DNA from: Paramecium octaurelia
Lineage: Eukaryota; Ciliophora; Oligohymenophorea; Peniculida; Parameciidae
Direction: 5' to 3'
Length of the DNA stretch: 64,000 nt
Assembly: GCA_905182995.1 (NCBI GenBank)
Contig: CAJJDP010000040.1
Span: forward strand, 6,834 to 70,833
A program made the translations under genes and the position numbers. The notes below the pieces were generated by a model that was not told where the DNA came from, did not search any database, and saw only the letters and a list, made by a program, of their open reading frames with translations. Shown here in pieces: positions 11,051 to 25,000 of this stretch; the stretch's first letter is position 1; each line of letters begins with the position of its first letter.

Positions 11051-14000
11051 CACTATTCACTGTACCCCATTTCTATAAATATTCATTAATACAGTTGATA
11101 AACTAATTTTTATAAATTAGACAGAGTGCAAGAGATCAACTCTTAAATAAGTTTTGCATTAATCACTACAAGTTAGGACAATTACAAGATGAAATTGTAT
11201 TATCAAAACTAAAACAAATAGCATAATAATTATTATATGTAGTGAAGTTATATGCATTTTTCCTTAAATGAATTGCTTTTAAATAGAAATACATCTTATT
11301 CCCTCAATTCATAAATAATCCTACTTAAGGTTTAGTTTAGGGATTTCATTTCTGAAATCACCTCTATTGATATAATTGATTTATCTAGCTGGTTTTAGCC
11401 TCTTACTTTTGTTTGATAAATTTCACCCTTTTGTGTTAAAATAGGCTTCATTTAGTCACCTTTTAATACTTGCATTCCCTCTAGCATAAGAAAGTCCAGC
11501 TTAAGTAAGTATGATTAACTTTTTAACCAATTTATCAATAGAAGGGATCTTATGATAGGGTAAGGCTTGGGGAGTTTTATGTCATCATTTTGGTGATCTG
11601 TAAGTAGAGGTTTGCCAGAGAAGCTAATTACAAGCGTTGAAAATTTACGAAATTAAATAAGATCCACTTAAATAAATACGCTAAATTTCATTTTTGTGAC
11701 ATATGCAATAAGCTGATGAATTTAAGGAAATTATATTTCGGTTCTTTAAATTTACATTTCTAAGAGACTATTATGGATCTAATCCTTTAAGATACACAAA
11801 AATCTTAAATTTTTTCTTTAATGTTTTTGTATTGAGGACAAGTAATAAATTAAAGACACTATAATTATCTCTTAAATATCTAGTCACTTTGTAGGATTCT
11901 TTGGAATGTTTTATGTAAAGCGACCATAAAGGCTGTTTGAAAGTCATTTAATTAAATATTTCCTAATATATAATTAAGTGAAAAGAAATAAATTATTAAG
12001 CTGTCTCTATACACAAACTAAGAAAAAAATTGAATAAAGGATAATCAGATTACCATCTTAATTGAATGCAAAATTTTATTTTAATTTAATGTCTATTAAT
12101 ATCATTAGGCATATATTATAGATGGAACCTTTTTCTCTAATATTTAGTTTCATATATCCTATCAAGTTCCATAGCAATATACATATATCATCTCAAAAGA
12201 ATAAGTAATTCCATTTGAAAGCTTTTAATAAATTTACCTTGTAAAAGATATTTACTAAGTGAACATTGATGGAGTACTAATTTTTTAGTATTTGAAGAGT
12301 AGTTTATTGAACACTTTTGTAATCACTTAATCCTTTCTATGATATAATACTAATTTAGAAAAGCTAAGAGAACTTAATATTTGTTCAATTTTTAAAGTTG
12401 TTACATTCCCCTAAAGTTTTACACTATAAGTCTTTGATTTCAGTTCCTTCATATTTACCAATTTATCTTGCAATATCTCATTTGCTAAGTATGTTATTTA
12501 CTGTTTTGAAACCTATAACATCATCATCTACAAAAAAAAATTAATTAACGAATATTAATTTCACAAACAAATAAATAAATAGATTTGAACACATTTTGCC
12601 TCTAGATCTGAAATAGTAATATTTATTGTAGTCTACAATCCTACTAAAAATTTCTGAATAAAATCGCACTATTAATTAGTAAAGTTCTAAAGAGCCAGGA
12701 GTGTAGAATTAAATACAATTTAAAATATCATTTGGTCTTATATAGTTTTATCATGATTTGAAAGAATTATTTCATGAAAGTTTAAATTTAGTTTTCAAAC
12801 TTTTCAAACAAGTTTTTCTTGATACTTATGTAACCTTACGTTTAAGTTTTGTTGATAGCTTCATTATTAATGCATTTATTAACTTTTATAAACAATAATT
12901 AATCATGCTTTTCAACATGAATAAAGTTCTACTAAAAGCAAGGTTTTTACACAAACTCCCTAAATATCTGTGATGGTCAAGGAAGCCAAAATGATGTATA
13001 AGGTGCTAATTTCGTGCGAGAATATGTTTCCATCATTTCCTTAGGGTCTACTTGATTCACTTCAGGGAAATACTTACTTGCACTTTTTCAACATAAGCAA
13101 GGCAACTAACCAAGCTGTTTCTGCAAGCTATCTATAGCATTAATTTAGGTTGATTCTAGAAATTGAAAGACCAGCTTGACTGAATGTCTCCAAAGTTACT
13201 TTCACTTCCTTATCTCTTAATGAGTGGAAAAACATGATCGAAATGAGGCTTTATTTACTACAGCCACAGATGTGTCTCATTGAAAGGAGTTTATTTAGAT
13301 TTCTATGCTAATTACAAAAAAGGTCACTTTGGTGTTTGTGAAGTTAAAATATTAGATTGATATTGCTTATGTATTTTTAAATTTTCAAATTTTCAAGATC
13401 TATGATTCTACTATTTCTGGATTTTATTAAGTTGATTTTTTTAAATATTAAGACATAATTATTTTTGATCTAATACTATCTAACTACTCATTTTGAGAAA
13501 TTGTAATTGCTCTGCCAATAGGAACAAAGTGAATATCAAAAAGTAAAGTAGCAAAAAGCGATTATGGACTCAAATTTAAAATGACTCTTTCTTTCCTAAT
13601 CGAATCTTTAATCTACAGCATAGTGTATCTGTAAGATGAAGCTTTGCTAAGTTCTGCATCCCTTATTATTCTGATATACGAACATATTTCCTCTAGTTGC
13701 TTCTACGCACTTAGATTCCTCCTTTCTGCAAAAGTTAGTCTAGACACAATGACTTTTGTGACTCAATAGAAAACATATATGCTATCAAAGCGTTGTTAGA
13801 CTCGTTTCCTATCATGCATGAGAAAGATAGCATGGGTACTCCGTGGTTTTGCCATATTTTAATTTGAGAGATATTTATACATTTCTAAGGTCAAAGGATA
13901 ATAGAACTAAACACAAAACTATTTTTTCGATAGACTAAGAATATTTATATTGTAAATATCCTCATTTTTTAAGCAAACAAACAACAAATTATTGCATGAT

Positions 14001-17000
14001 ATAGAATGTATTGAAGCAAGGTCCTTGGTTTGTGTATCTTTTGAAAAGAATTAAGATTGCTACCTATATTCTATAGGAATTATTAACTATAGTTTCTTGT
14101 GTTAAAGAATCTGATAAAAGGTAAAGGTTACTATGTGATGAATTGTTGGATATTTTAGCATAGATGCTATCCTATTAAAAGAAAGCCTATGGGCTGTTTT
14201 ATATTCATCAATGGTCATTTTGACATGCTTTTTAAGTGATGAACAAAATCTTGATTTTAGAGATGCGGATTCTACCTTTTCAACAAAAAAAACAGAAAAA
14301 AATAGCTGCCATTGTGTTCGTAAATTTTTGAGAGATTATTTCTCTTTTCAAAATGTTTAAGAGGAGTCTCTAGGTTGCTATTCCGCATTTTGTGAAGATG
14401 ATCTAACATTCCAACACGAATAGACTGCATAGAGTTTTTGTCTCTTTACAGAAGATATATCATTAAACTTGTGGGCCGGCTTTTATTGATTTCCATTTCT
14501 TTCTTTGAATACTAAATAATCCCGCACTGTGATATTGTAATTACACACCTAAAAGTTTCGTTTTTTTCAAGTAAAGTTTAAAACTATTATTTTACACATG
14601 AAGATTTTGGTATATACACAAAAGATATAGTAGTCTTACATAGGGCACATAAGAAGAAATGACAGGCAGAATAGTTTTGATTTTATTTCTTATTATGCTT
14701 TACTTATTTGACGATCCAAAGTAGAGAAATGGAAATTTTTTCCATCAACATCAATTAATATTCCCTTGACGCATATTCATGTTTTGAGTTTATGATGGTT
14801 CTTTCATAATATTAGTAATTATTATTAACCAAATGTAGTACCTGTTGATATCAATTGTCTAGTCTCAGGTCAAGCCACGATATGTATCAATACATATAAT
14901 GTTTCTGCGGTAGCCATCGTTTTTATGGCAAAACACCTCCAAATACTTTCAAATTCTACTTTATACTTCGCGAACTTTTATAGTTCAGGATATTAATAAC
15001 ACATAATAACCAATTCAATCTTTAATGGGTGTTACTATCTCTTAATATCGAGTACGACCATATATAAATGAAGTTTTGGAGGTAATAAATTCTTCGGCAA
15101 TCGCTTATGCTATGACCACAAATATTATTAGATAACCTGAGTTGAATCTGTGTTAATTAGTAGTTAAATTGTGATGCATAGTATAGTTATAGACTTCAAA
15201 AATCGTGTTAACTTAAGGTTAGACTTATTGATTGTCTCCTCTTTACGAAATATAGTAATTATGTGGCTTTCTTTTCCAGCCTAATAAAATTGCATTCCTA
15301 TTGAGTGTTCTGACAATCGTTATTAATTTTACAATTATCTTTATACCTTCGATGTTCACAAGAACAACTGCCACTTGTGTCAAAGCATTCTTAACACCAG
15401 GTTTTTATGAATATTGCTCTTATCCATCCATATCCTTCAACTAATGAGAGTTTTGATTTTGATGATGGCTTCAAAATTAATGGTGCTGCTAAGCTGGTTT
15501 GCTTCCATAATTTTAAGGTATTGTATTGCATCATGCAGTTGAATAATCTGCATAGATCTTGCATACTCAATTAAATTCAGTGGAGTTATCATGCAGATAG
15601 ATGGCCTGTAAATTTCGGAAATAGCAACAATAGAGGATTTTATGACACTTTCTCTCAATGTACCCGTTGCTGTGATGGTAGTCCTGATAATAGTAATGCT
15701 TTTACATGATTTGTTGACCTTATAAAATCATCCTTACATAAAATTCATTAGTGCTGTGAATTATTATGGTCACTAAGTAAATGGAGGCTTAAATCACTTA
15801 GCTAATAATAAAATATGCGCTTCTTGTTATAATGCCTACAATATTTATAACTTGATCAAAATTTGGCCATGTTTTATTCAAATGCAATGTTGCAATAGTA
15901 GTTTAGCATTTATTAATTTTTTATTATTGTTATTTAAAGAATTGACAATCATTCATGTATGCTCAGTTGCATGTATAATTTTATTTCTACTCTGATGTTT
16001 TATGGTTACAGTCAGCTGTTATACTTGAAACAATAAATGGTGGCACTATTGAAATGAATAATTATTAAGTCCAAAGCTTTGTAGCCATGTATGAATATTT
16101 GGTTTAATAAGATTAAATTTAAGAAAATTTGTGTCCATTAATTAATACATCAAATAATACTTTTAGTTCTTCATTAATTTCCTTTTGGAGATCATGTACT
16201 GTAGAGAAGGATTGCATAATAAAGAAGGATGAAGTCAATAAATTTACACAGTGTATTGAATTGTAAAATGTTGTTACTTTAGCATTATTGGACAAAATAA
16301 CAGTGATAATTAATTGAAATGAAGAAGAATCTTTCAATCCCTATAAAATTTCATAATTACTGGGCAATGAGGATACCACCAATTGCTTTATTATTGTGAA
16401 TATATAACCTGGTACTTAGAAAAATACTCGAATAAATGGAAGATGTTTAGAATGCCTATTGGAACGAAAGGTTGAACAACTTTTATTAATTCAAAGTTTA
16501 ATTTAATTGGTATTTTTCTATAATTCTTAAAGAGAACTTAAAACTGCCAATGTTGTGTAGCTCTTAATTACTAGATATAGGAATATCTATATGATGCAAA
16601 TCAATGCCCCTGTAGATCTGAGGATAGGTGCAGTACATATTTGTAACGAAAACTCTGAAGCCGTGGTAAAACAACACATATAATAGTAAGCTCTGCTTTG
16701 AGAAAAAGTATTGAAAATACAAGCTATGTATTTAGTGACTTTTGAATTGAAAGAGGCTGTTCATTATCTGCATTCATCCTGTTAGCTATGTATTAAGTAC
16801 TGATGTTCCTTTCTTGTAGATTTTCTTAATATCTGCTACCATTCTTAAACTTTCTCTTCCAAAGTGAATGTGTTATATGTAAATATAGATAATTTATTCT
16901 TTTTAATGTAAACTTGATTATAATAAATTTAAAGTTCAAGTTAACTCTCAAATATAAAATTTTCTAAAATAATTATATATTTGAATTAAATTATTTAGAG

Positions 17001-17689
17001 GATCAATATTTTAATACCTTAATAAATGATTAATAACATCAATTTGGTATTTTAAATGGCCTACCCCCTATAGGAATAGCCAAAAAGGTATTTTGTATCT
17101 ACACTACCATATTCCTGGCATGTTAGGGACAGTCTTAACCTAACCCAGGAAAAGGACAAGGGTGAAATTACTTAGTAGTTTTATTTTTTATTGTTACCTA
17201 GTCAAGATAATACACTGTAGTTTCAATATATTATTTTTAGTTTATTGAGAAGTTCTTTACCTATAAATACATTTATTTGATGCATCAATCTCCAAAATGT
17301 GGATGCCATATTTCAGGATGTTTATTTGACATTTTCTATTACATGTGCTATCAATCTAAAATCTATATAATTTGTAAAAATCATGAAAGTAATTGAATTT
17401 ATGAAAGTTGAATCATTAATGCATTGAAACTATGGTATCGATGTATTAACTTAAAAATCTTTTTTTTTGTGTTTGATTATATTATTATTCTATAATCTTT
17501 ATGTGATACGTCACTATGATAATTTACATCAACACCTATTTTTAAAAAATTCTGATTTTCTTCCTCATAAAAAATGCCAGATGTTGTTGGTTTAAGAATA
17601 TAAAACCTCAAAATAAAGTAATAGAAATTCAATAGTATTTAATAAGAAAGAAAACGAAATAAAAAAAGAGTAGGCTGAAGATTTTATGG
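11051..17689. other. Gene-poor subtelomeric stretch with decayed protein-like scraps
   Basis: I find no intact gene in this 6.6 kb. Short stretches look protein-like in the ciliate code but are soon broken by TGA or frame changes. Examples are minus strand 13060-13260 (including ETFSQAGLSISRINLN), minus strand 13500-13800, minus strand 15030-15660, and plus strand 15720-15960. One minus-strand frame at about 15300-15400 is cysteine-rich (CFDTSGSCSCEH...DCQNTQQEC). None can be assigned to a family. A strong hairpin lies at 17112-17151. The stretch fits old gene remnants under no selection. Confidence 0.5.
17112..17151. other. 13-bp stem hairpin, possible structured RNA
   Basis: TTCCTGG (17112-17118) pairs with CCAGGAA (17145-17151), and GTTAGG (17122-17127) pairs with CCTAAC (17139-17144). 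Only a 3-nt bulge (CAT) interrupts the stem and the loop is 11 nt. The surrounding 17060-17165 is richer in G+C than its flanks. I cannot tell whether it is transcribed. Confidence 0.5.
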
Positions 17690-17815
17690 GATCTTAGATT
17701 AATCTAAAGATAAGGATAATGTAGTCTTACAAATCTTAATTTTATAAAAAGAGAGAAAATTAAGACTGTTGAAATTTCTCTCATAAAATCTAAATTTAAG
17801 TCAAATTGTAACATC
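17690..17815 (+). pseudogene. N-terminal fragment of the WD40 gene family
   Basis: The sequence resembles 440-545 of the first WD40 gene at DNA level: GTCTTACAAATC..., the A-rich run followed by AGAGAAAATTAAGACTG, then TTTCTCTCATAAAATC. It has no open continuation and breaks off before the next gene, so it looks like a stranded fragment of a duplicated copy. Confidence 0.5.
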
Positions 17816-17927
17816 AAGTAATAATTATTATTATATTGTTGTTAGGAAAAATCTTTTGATTATCATTTATATCTTGCAAATATTCAATATTTACTCAATA
17901 ACGAATTAATTGAATTAATTAATTGAA

Positions 17928-18950
17928 ATGGGATGTAAGGTATAAAAGCCTTAAAGCTCATAACAATTTTAAGACCAATATGAACTCATCTCTGAATTCG
18001 ATCATTACAGAAGTTTACAAACTCTTTCAATTAATAAAACTTAAAGAATATTAGTATCAGGTTCTGATAATGAAATCAAATTTTTTCAAATTCAAAAAGG
18101 ATGTATGAAGTTAATTACAACAATTAATACAGGCCCAATATTTACTCTAAACTTTTTTAACACAAAGGACCACCTTATTTCTGGATTAGCAAATTCATAG
18201 TTACTTATATGGGGTTCAATTGTACTTTCCAAAATAAAATTCCTTTTTAAATTGAAGAGTCATGCTTTTGATATTCGATGCACTGTTTTGCATCCTAATA
18301 ATGAGGATCTAATTGTTAGTGGATCAAATGAAGGAACAATAAAATTTTGGGGTTCAATGCCACAAAAATACTAACAATGGAGTTGTTTACAGACCATATA
18401 TGAACATAGTTAAACAGTTAACTCATTAGCTATTAATTCTAATGGAAATAAATTACTCTCTTGTAGTGATGATAAGACAATCCTGATTATTGAAAGCGAT
18501 ACGAATCAACAATGGCATTTAAAGCAAAGAATTCGATTGCTTTAAAAAGGATATCGCTTGTCATTTATCACAGATGAAGTGTTTTCATTCTAACCTAATT
18601 CTTATCATAAAGGTACACACCTATACATATTCAAATTCAATTCTTCTTATTAATAATTTGAGAAACGAGATGAAATTTCAGTAAGAGGAAGTAATCAATA
18701 TTGTTTTTCTGGATTCCCATCAGCTTATATATAATCTAAAAAGTTACTAATTATCAAGAATGGTTACTATGTTAACTTATTAAAAGTTAAGCATTCAAAA
18801 TAGGAGGACATCAAATTTACTTTGGAGCAATCCATAGAGTTTGGAACAAGATATATCTTTGGAACTTAAACTGAGGATGGAGATTTATTGATAACTTGGG
18901 ATGAAGAATCAAAGCAAATATAGATTAGAAAACTTATTTCAAATTGTTGA
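17928..18950 (+). CDS. WD40-repeat protein, 340 residues, intron-free
   Basis: An uninterrupted frame in the ciliate code runs from ATG 17928 to TGA 18948-18950. WD40-like blades show as VSGSDNEIKFFQIQKG, ISGLANSQLLIWG, VSGSNEGTIKFWG and LSCSDDKTILIIES, with a diverged C-terminal half ending in DLLITWDEES. The blades are irregular, with few GH...WD pairs, unlike the nearly identical blades of the gene at 393, so it belongs to another subfamily. A soluble scaffold role is inferred from the fold only. It starts MGC; a glycine at position 2 followed by cysteine would allow N-myristoylation or palmitoylation, but that is speculative. Confidence 0.85.
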
Positions 18951-19102
18951 GAATAAATAAAAACCTTTAGGTATGAATTCTAATTATTTTTATTATCTAA
19001 CCCATTAATTATTCATCAAGCATGTTTATCTAAATATCATAATGATAAATATCACTATATTGATATATTTAATGCAAATATTTTATCAATTTAAAATTAT
19101 TC
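18951..19102. other. Short A+T-rich spacer
   Basis: Nothing recognisable lies between the WD40 gene and the next possible ORF. Confidence 0.5.
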
Positions 19103-19729
19103 ATGGATTCAATAATCTTAATTTGGATAATTTTTTCTCAATTTTAAGTCCCGCCTGTAGGTTAAGGATATTATTTTCAAGCAGGGGAAAGAGATTTATC
19201 AAAGCACTTTAGGATTTGGCAAAGAATTTCCTCCTTTAGCTCTAGTTCGCTCAGTTAGTCTGATTAGGAAGATCAAATATTATTACTCATAATAAACTTA
19301 TCGGCTTACCATTTCATAAACGGAAAATGGTATGTTTCTTATAACTTCTTTTACTAGCCCTAAACTGTTTTTCATGATTTTGCATAAGTCAACTTTGAAT
19401 ATGGCATTTCTCTCAGCAACCTACTATCAAATCAAGCGCTCTCTCATTGTTATATCAGTATTCTAGTATAATATGATTGTATCTTTTCAGATACAAGATC
19501 TTATGTGTAGAGATGCTCCTTCAAGTCACGATAAAGGATACCCCATTTCATAAGGCTAATACTACCTTGTAAGGTCGTTTAGATAGGATAAAATGCCCTT
19601 AACAATTAATTTTTGTTTTTTCTATTTATTTCGACTTATCCGTTTTCCATTTTATAGATCTACACAAATACAATAATTCACAAAGTTCAGAAATTCAATT
19701 CTATTTTAAGCTTTTGCATTTATTTATGA
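19103..19729 (+). CDS. Doubtful ORF, 208 residues, possible signal peptide
   Basis: ATG 19103 opens a TGA-free frame to 19727-19729. The first residues (MDSIILIWIIFSQFQ) resemble a signal peptide and are followed by VPPVGQGYYFQAGERD. The rest has no motif I recognise and an uneven composition. With one stop codon and low G+C, a chance ORF of this length is possible, so treat it as a candidate only. Local G+C is somewhat higher than in the flanks. No intron is needed. Confidence 0.3.
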
Positions 19730-22009
19730 AACTTTTAAACTTCAGCTTAAAGGCTTGACTCTCTCGGAAGCCACTATTTTTTCTGAAAATCAAGTTGGGG
19801 GAGAATTCCCAGTTTTTTCAACATCCCTCTATATTTTCTAACTGACAGATTTTTAGTCCTGGCCTTATAATCTAGTACAATATCATCTCATAAAAATCAT
19901 ATGTAACATTTTGTTATTTGTTTGACATTTTTCTTTTTAAAAAAGTTTAGCCATTTTAATTAAACACTTTAAAATCATACATAACATTGCATAGGTATTA
20001 ATATAGTTCAAGAAAGAAAGCGATAACAAATTTTTGATCTCTCTGTAGAAACAAACCTATCGATTAAATAAAAGAAATTTAATATTATTGATATTTAATG
20101 GATTTAAAAAAAATCTGTAATTAATAAATTAATGGAAAATATTCATTTCCTAAGATTAGTTAATCTAGTATATCAAATATTAATAATGCTTGAAAAATAT
20201 AGAATCAAGCATTTAATCTTTGATTGGATAAGACTCGATAAACTTGAAACCACTTTGATAAAATGAGTAAATTTCAAGTTTTTGATAATATTTTGCCATT
20301 CCTTTATTATGCAGAATTTTGATATATGTGGTTATTTTTGATTACTTTAACTAGTTTTTAATATTTCCAACTTCCTTTTACAATATTTCATTGCATTTTA
20401 AATATAACCGAAAATAAGATACTCTTTAATTGTTAAATAAATAAAATTATCTTGATTTTCATTGAGAGTACAAATTTTAAGTAAGATATTGATTCTGATA
20501 AAAAAAATAATATGTATTTTCAAACTTAACATCTCAAATATTTTTATAATGTTTTATAAAATTTGTAAAGATTATTCTATTACTAAGATTAATATAAGCT
20601 TATCTAGGGATATGAACTTTATTAACTTCTTAAAATATAGATTGTCCAAAAACAACCAATTTCTCATTAAACTCCAGTATTAAATTGTCTTCTGAGAGCT
20701 TCAAGTGATCATTTAGTTTTCTTTAATGATTGATAAAAAATTATTGGACTTTATTGGGAGTAATTAGAAGCATGACTAGGAGTTTGAAAAGAAAATTTCA
20801 TTTTATATTAACCAAATAGTGAATGTGATAAATATTTATAATAAATTGGATAATTTGTCGCAACCTAAAAAATAGTGAAAAAATATTTAATATTCATAAC
20901 TTTAAGCATTTCTCAAGACCTAAATATCATTTACATTTTTAACATTCCTTTGTGTGTTTTAATATGATCATCCAGCAACTTTATTAGAATATTCGTTAAT
21001 ATTGCAATCACATAAAACAATCTAATTAGGGTTTGAATGATTAATGGTTAGAGGTGCTCAAATGAAAAGCGAAAATAAAAATATTAAATTTTTTTAACAT
21101 TAAGAATAAAAATATTTAATTAGATTGCAATTCATAAATATTAAATCTCAGAATGTGATCATCCTTTTTAAAAAACAAAAAAATTAAGTAAGTATTTTAA
21201 TTCTTTGCCCTAAATAAGAAGGTAGTGAGGCAAAGACCACCAAAATTAAAGAAAGAAAAGCCTATAGAATTTATATATATATAATTGATATAATTGCATT
21301 ATTTTTCTAACTATCAAACAATTTTGTTAGCTCAATTCCATCTCAAAATTATGGTTGATAAACGTTTATAATAACTCTCACTACCATTATTACCATTATA
21401 TGACATTTTCTGTGCAAATTTGAATTATTCTCATATATATGATATTTAACGAACGCAACTTATTATAGTTTATTTTTCACATAAAATACATTAGTTTTTA
21501 CTTATTTACCTTCCTTTAAATAATAATAAATAATTTCTGACTTTTCTACTCATTTTTATAAGCTGCATCACAAAAATTATGAGAAAAAAATAAGACCCCA
21601 GTATTGTTTAAACAAATGTCTAAATGAAGAAAAAAGAAATACAACCTTATATTAAAATTGCTTAAAATTAATTCATGTATGGAATTTTACAAATATTTTC
21701 CAATAAGATTTTTTTTAGAAATAATTTTTTAGGAGATTTGAATTAGATTGTTTTTAATTAAAAATTTTTCAGAATTATACTTTTCTTTCATTTAATTAAT
21801 TATTCTCTCTAATGCTTGTTATCGTTTTAAAGCAATTGCAGAATTTACTTCTATTATATTTGAAGAAACTAACAGCATAGATAGTTAACTAAACACATTG
21901 GAATATTTGATAGATCAAATATATAATAATGTTTTAAGACTATGGAAATTTTGGGATTATGTAATAGATCTTAAAATACATAAATATTCTTTTATAATTA
22001 TTTTAAAAA
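19730..22009. other. Long A+T-rich intergenic region
   Basis: I see no supportable gene in about 2.3 kb. A few short frames exist (for example 20462-20683) but they look like chance. The last few hundred bases are extremely A+T-rich and would include the promoter of the giant gene starting at 22010. Confidence 0.5.
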
Positions 22010-25000
22010 ATGATTAGATTACAGATTCAGATATTTTTATTGACATTTCAAGTTGCTAATGGATTTAGGACCCTTTATGATATTTATGATAAGTCTGGTT
22101 ACCTGATTACATGTCATGGACTCACTCATTCACATGCACCTGGAATGCATCCTCATCCTTGCGTTGGTAGATATATAATGTGGATTTAGCCTATAACCCT
22201 ATTTGTGAATCAGTCACGGAACCAAAAATGGTCATAGCGGATGGCCAGGAGATCCTATGCCATCCAAGACTTAGATTTTATTCAATTTGGACAATACCAT
22301 ATTATGAAGAGATGGTATTTTGTTATTACCAGGCTATACTTTATGATTATTCTGAAAGCACAGACCTAGTGCTTTCGTGTAAAGAAATTCCGAACACTTA
22401 AGGTGAATGCTTCTTAGCACAAAAGGCTGGTGATATTATAAAATGCTAATATTGTTCAACTGTTAGATTTGGTGAATTTTGTAATTTATCAATTGGTAAA
22501 TGAAATTCAATATTTAGATTGTGGAAACAATTGTGCAAGTTGTACTTCGAATTATTGTGGAACATGCAAGGAAGGGTTTTCTCCATCAGACAACGCTGAT
22601 TTAAAATGTACTTTAGGTATCTCGGATTAAATTATAATAGCCTGTCAAACTGGACATAAGTAGTGTTCTAATACTAACGGTGTATATGCATTTGAAGAAT
22701 GTAAATAAGGTTATGAGAAAGTGGATAATTAATGTGTCGGTATAAATAATCAAATGAATTCAAGCATGCCCTAATAAATGTACTACTTGTGTTATGGGTA
22801 TTTGTTCTGCATGTGAATTTCATTATCATCTAAAAGACAATTAATGCTTTGGAGAGCTTAACTGCACTAAAGTGGCCTATATTTTAGATCCTAATACTGG
22901 ATTAGCTGTTGGGATGACTTGCGAAATATGCGACTTTGGATACTTTTATAATTCAAGCCAACAAAAATGCACACGTAAGTTTACTTAAAATATTTTAGGA
23001 TGTAAAGATGAGCCCGGCTTGGAAAATTGTTTGATTTGTATGAACCCTACAGAATGCAAAATTTGCAAAGGAACACATGTAATAACTGCTGATAAGAAAT
23101 GCATACCATTTATTGGCTGCTCATCAAAGTGTTAAACATGTCTTTATACTGATCCAGATTACTGTACGACTTGCTACTTGAAAGAAAGATTTGAAAGTTC
23201 TGCTATTGTGCCAGGAAAATGTGTTTGTGATTATCCTAATGGTTATATCGAAAAGGATGGTCAATGTGCAAAATGTTTAGATGGGTAATGCTAAACTTGC
23301 GGTCAAGATTATTATGATTGCACCTCATGTAAACCTATTTCAAATAGAATGCTTGTAGGTTCTTAATGCATTTGTAAATAAGGATATTTTGAGACTGGTC
23401 ATGCTGATCAGATATGCTTAAGTATGTCTAATTATAAAGTAGAATGCTATGTTAATTGCTTTAATTGTAAAGGAATTTCTGAAAATGATTGTACTGAATG
23501 CGGTGATCCTAACATTTATTCTAAATACTTTGATAATGGAAAATGTTTTTGCTTTTAACGAACATTATTGTAGACTCAATCTGACGGGAATAGTATTTGT
23601 AAACGTAAAAAGTTAATCATTTAATTAGCCTGCCATCCTTTATGTGAGAAATGTTATCAGCCCTCTGATAACACCACAAATCAATATTGTACTATGTGTA
23701 TTGAAGGTTAACATAGAGTAGTATCTAATGATTTTCGATGTGCTTGTTAAGATGGATATGGAGAGAGTGGAACCTCAGATATTTGCATTAGTAGAAGATT
23801 ATAAATATAATAATAGAGTGCCATTATTCATGTTTGAGTTGTAAAGGACCTCTTTAAACTGATTGTATTGCATGTTCCACTGTTGCCCATAGACATTTGA
23901 CAGTAGACTATAAATGTGCATGTGACTAAGCTTATTATGACCCTGGTTTCAAGGATCAATTATGCTATTGTAGCTTCAATTTCTTTATAATAATTAGTGG
24001 CTTGTCATCATTCTTGTGCTAGTTGTAATGTTTATGGCTAAGATAAATGTACTTCCTGCCCATCAACAAGACATCCTGATAAAGTTGGAACTAATTTTTA
24101 ATGTCTATGCAACGATTCAAACTATTATAGTGACCCAGTCTTTTTAGAATGTTAACAATGTCATCCTTCATGCAAAACTTGTAATGGCGCTTCTTAAACT
24201 AATTGTTTAAGTTGTGATACGACTTATAGATAATTGAATATATCAAAATGTGATTGCTACCCTGGTTATTATAGCACAGGCATACTTTAATGTTCATGTA
24301 ATTATTTAATATTGATTATTAGAATGCCATTATACATGTCTTACATGCTATTCTGCAAGTGAGGATGGATGTATCACTTGCTCAGTCGCTAAAAATAGAC
24401 TTATGAAAGCAAACAAATGCGTCTGTATGGATAACACAATGGAAGCTTCAAATACAGATGCTATGTGTTCAAGTAAATATTTTGATTTATCTTAGAATGT
24501 TCTTATCGTTGTTCATCCTGTACTATAAAAGTTGATAATTGCACAAAATGTCCTGATTAATCATTCCGTGATTTAGGAACTGATAACTCTTGTTCTTGTC
24601 CAGCTTATTATTATGATGAGCCTGGAAAACCAATATGCATAAGTACTGTTTGAAATCGAATTTTAGAGTGCTATAGTAATTGTTATGCCTGTAAAGGACC
24701 AAAATATAATTAATGCACGGCTTGTAATCTGTTCAGTAAAAGAGAATTGAGCGCAAATGGAGAATGCGTCTGCATGAGTAAATACTATGATACAGGAAAA
24801 CAAGAATGTTCAAGTATATATTAATGGTTATGTTAATAGCTTGCAGCACTGATTGCTTAGATTGCATTAATACACCAACAAATTGTATATCTTGTAACCC
24901 AGATAAATATTTACTTGGAAACATTTGTTAATGCAAAACAAAACTATAAGGAACCTAACTTAGTACATATTTTGTTCCATCAAAAAATAAATGTCAAAGT

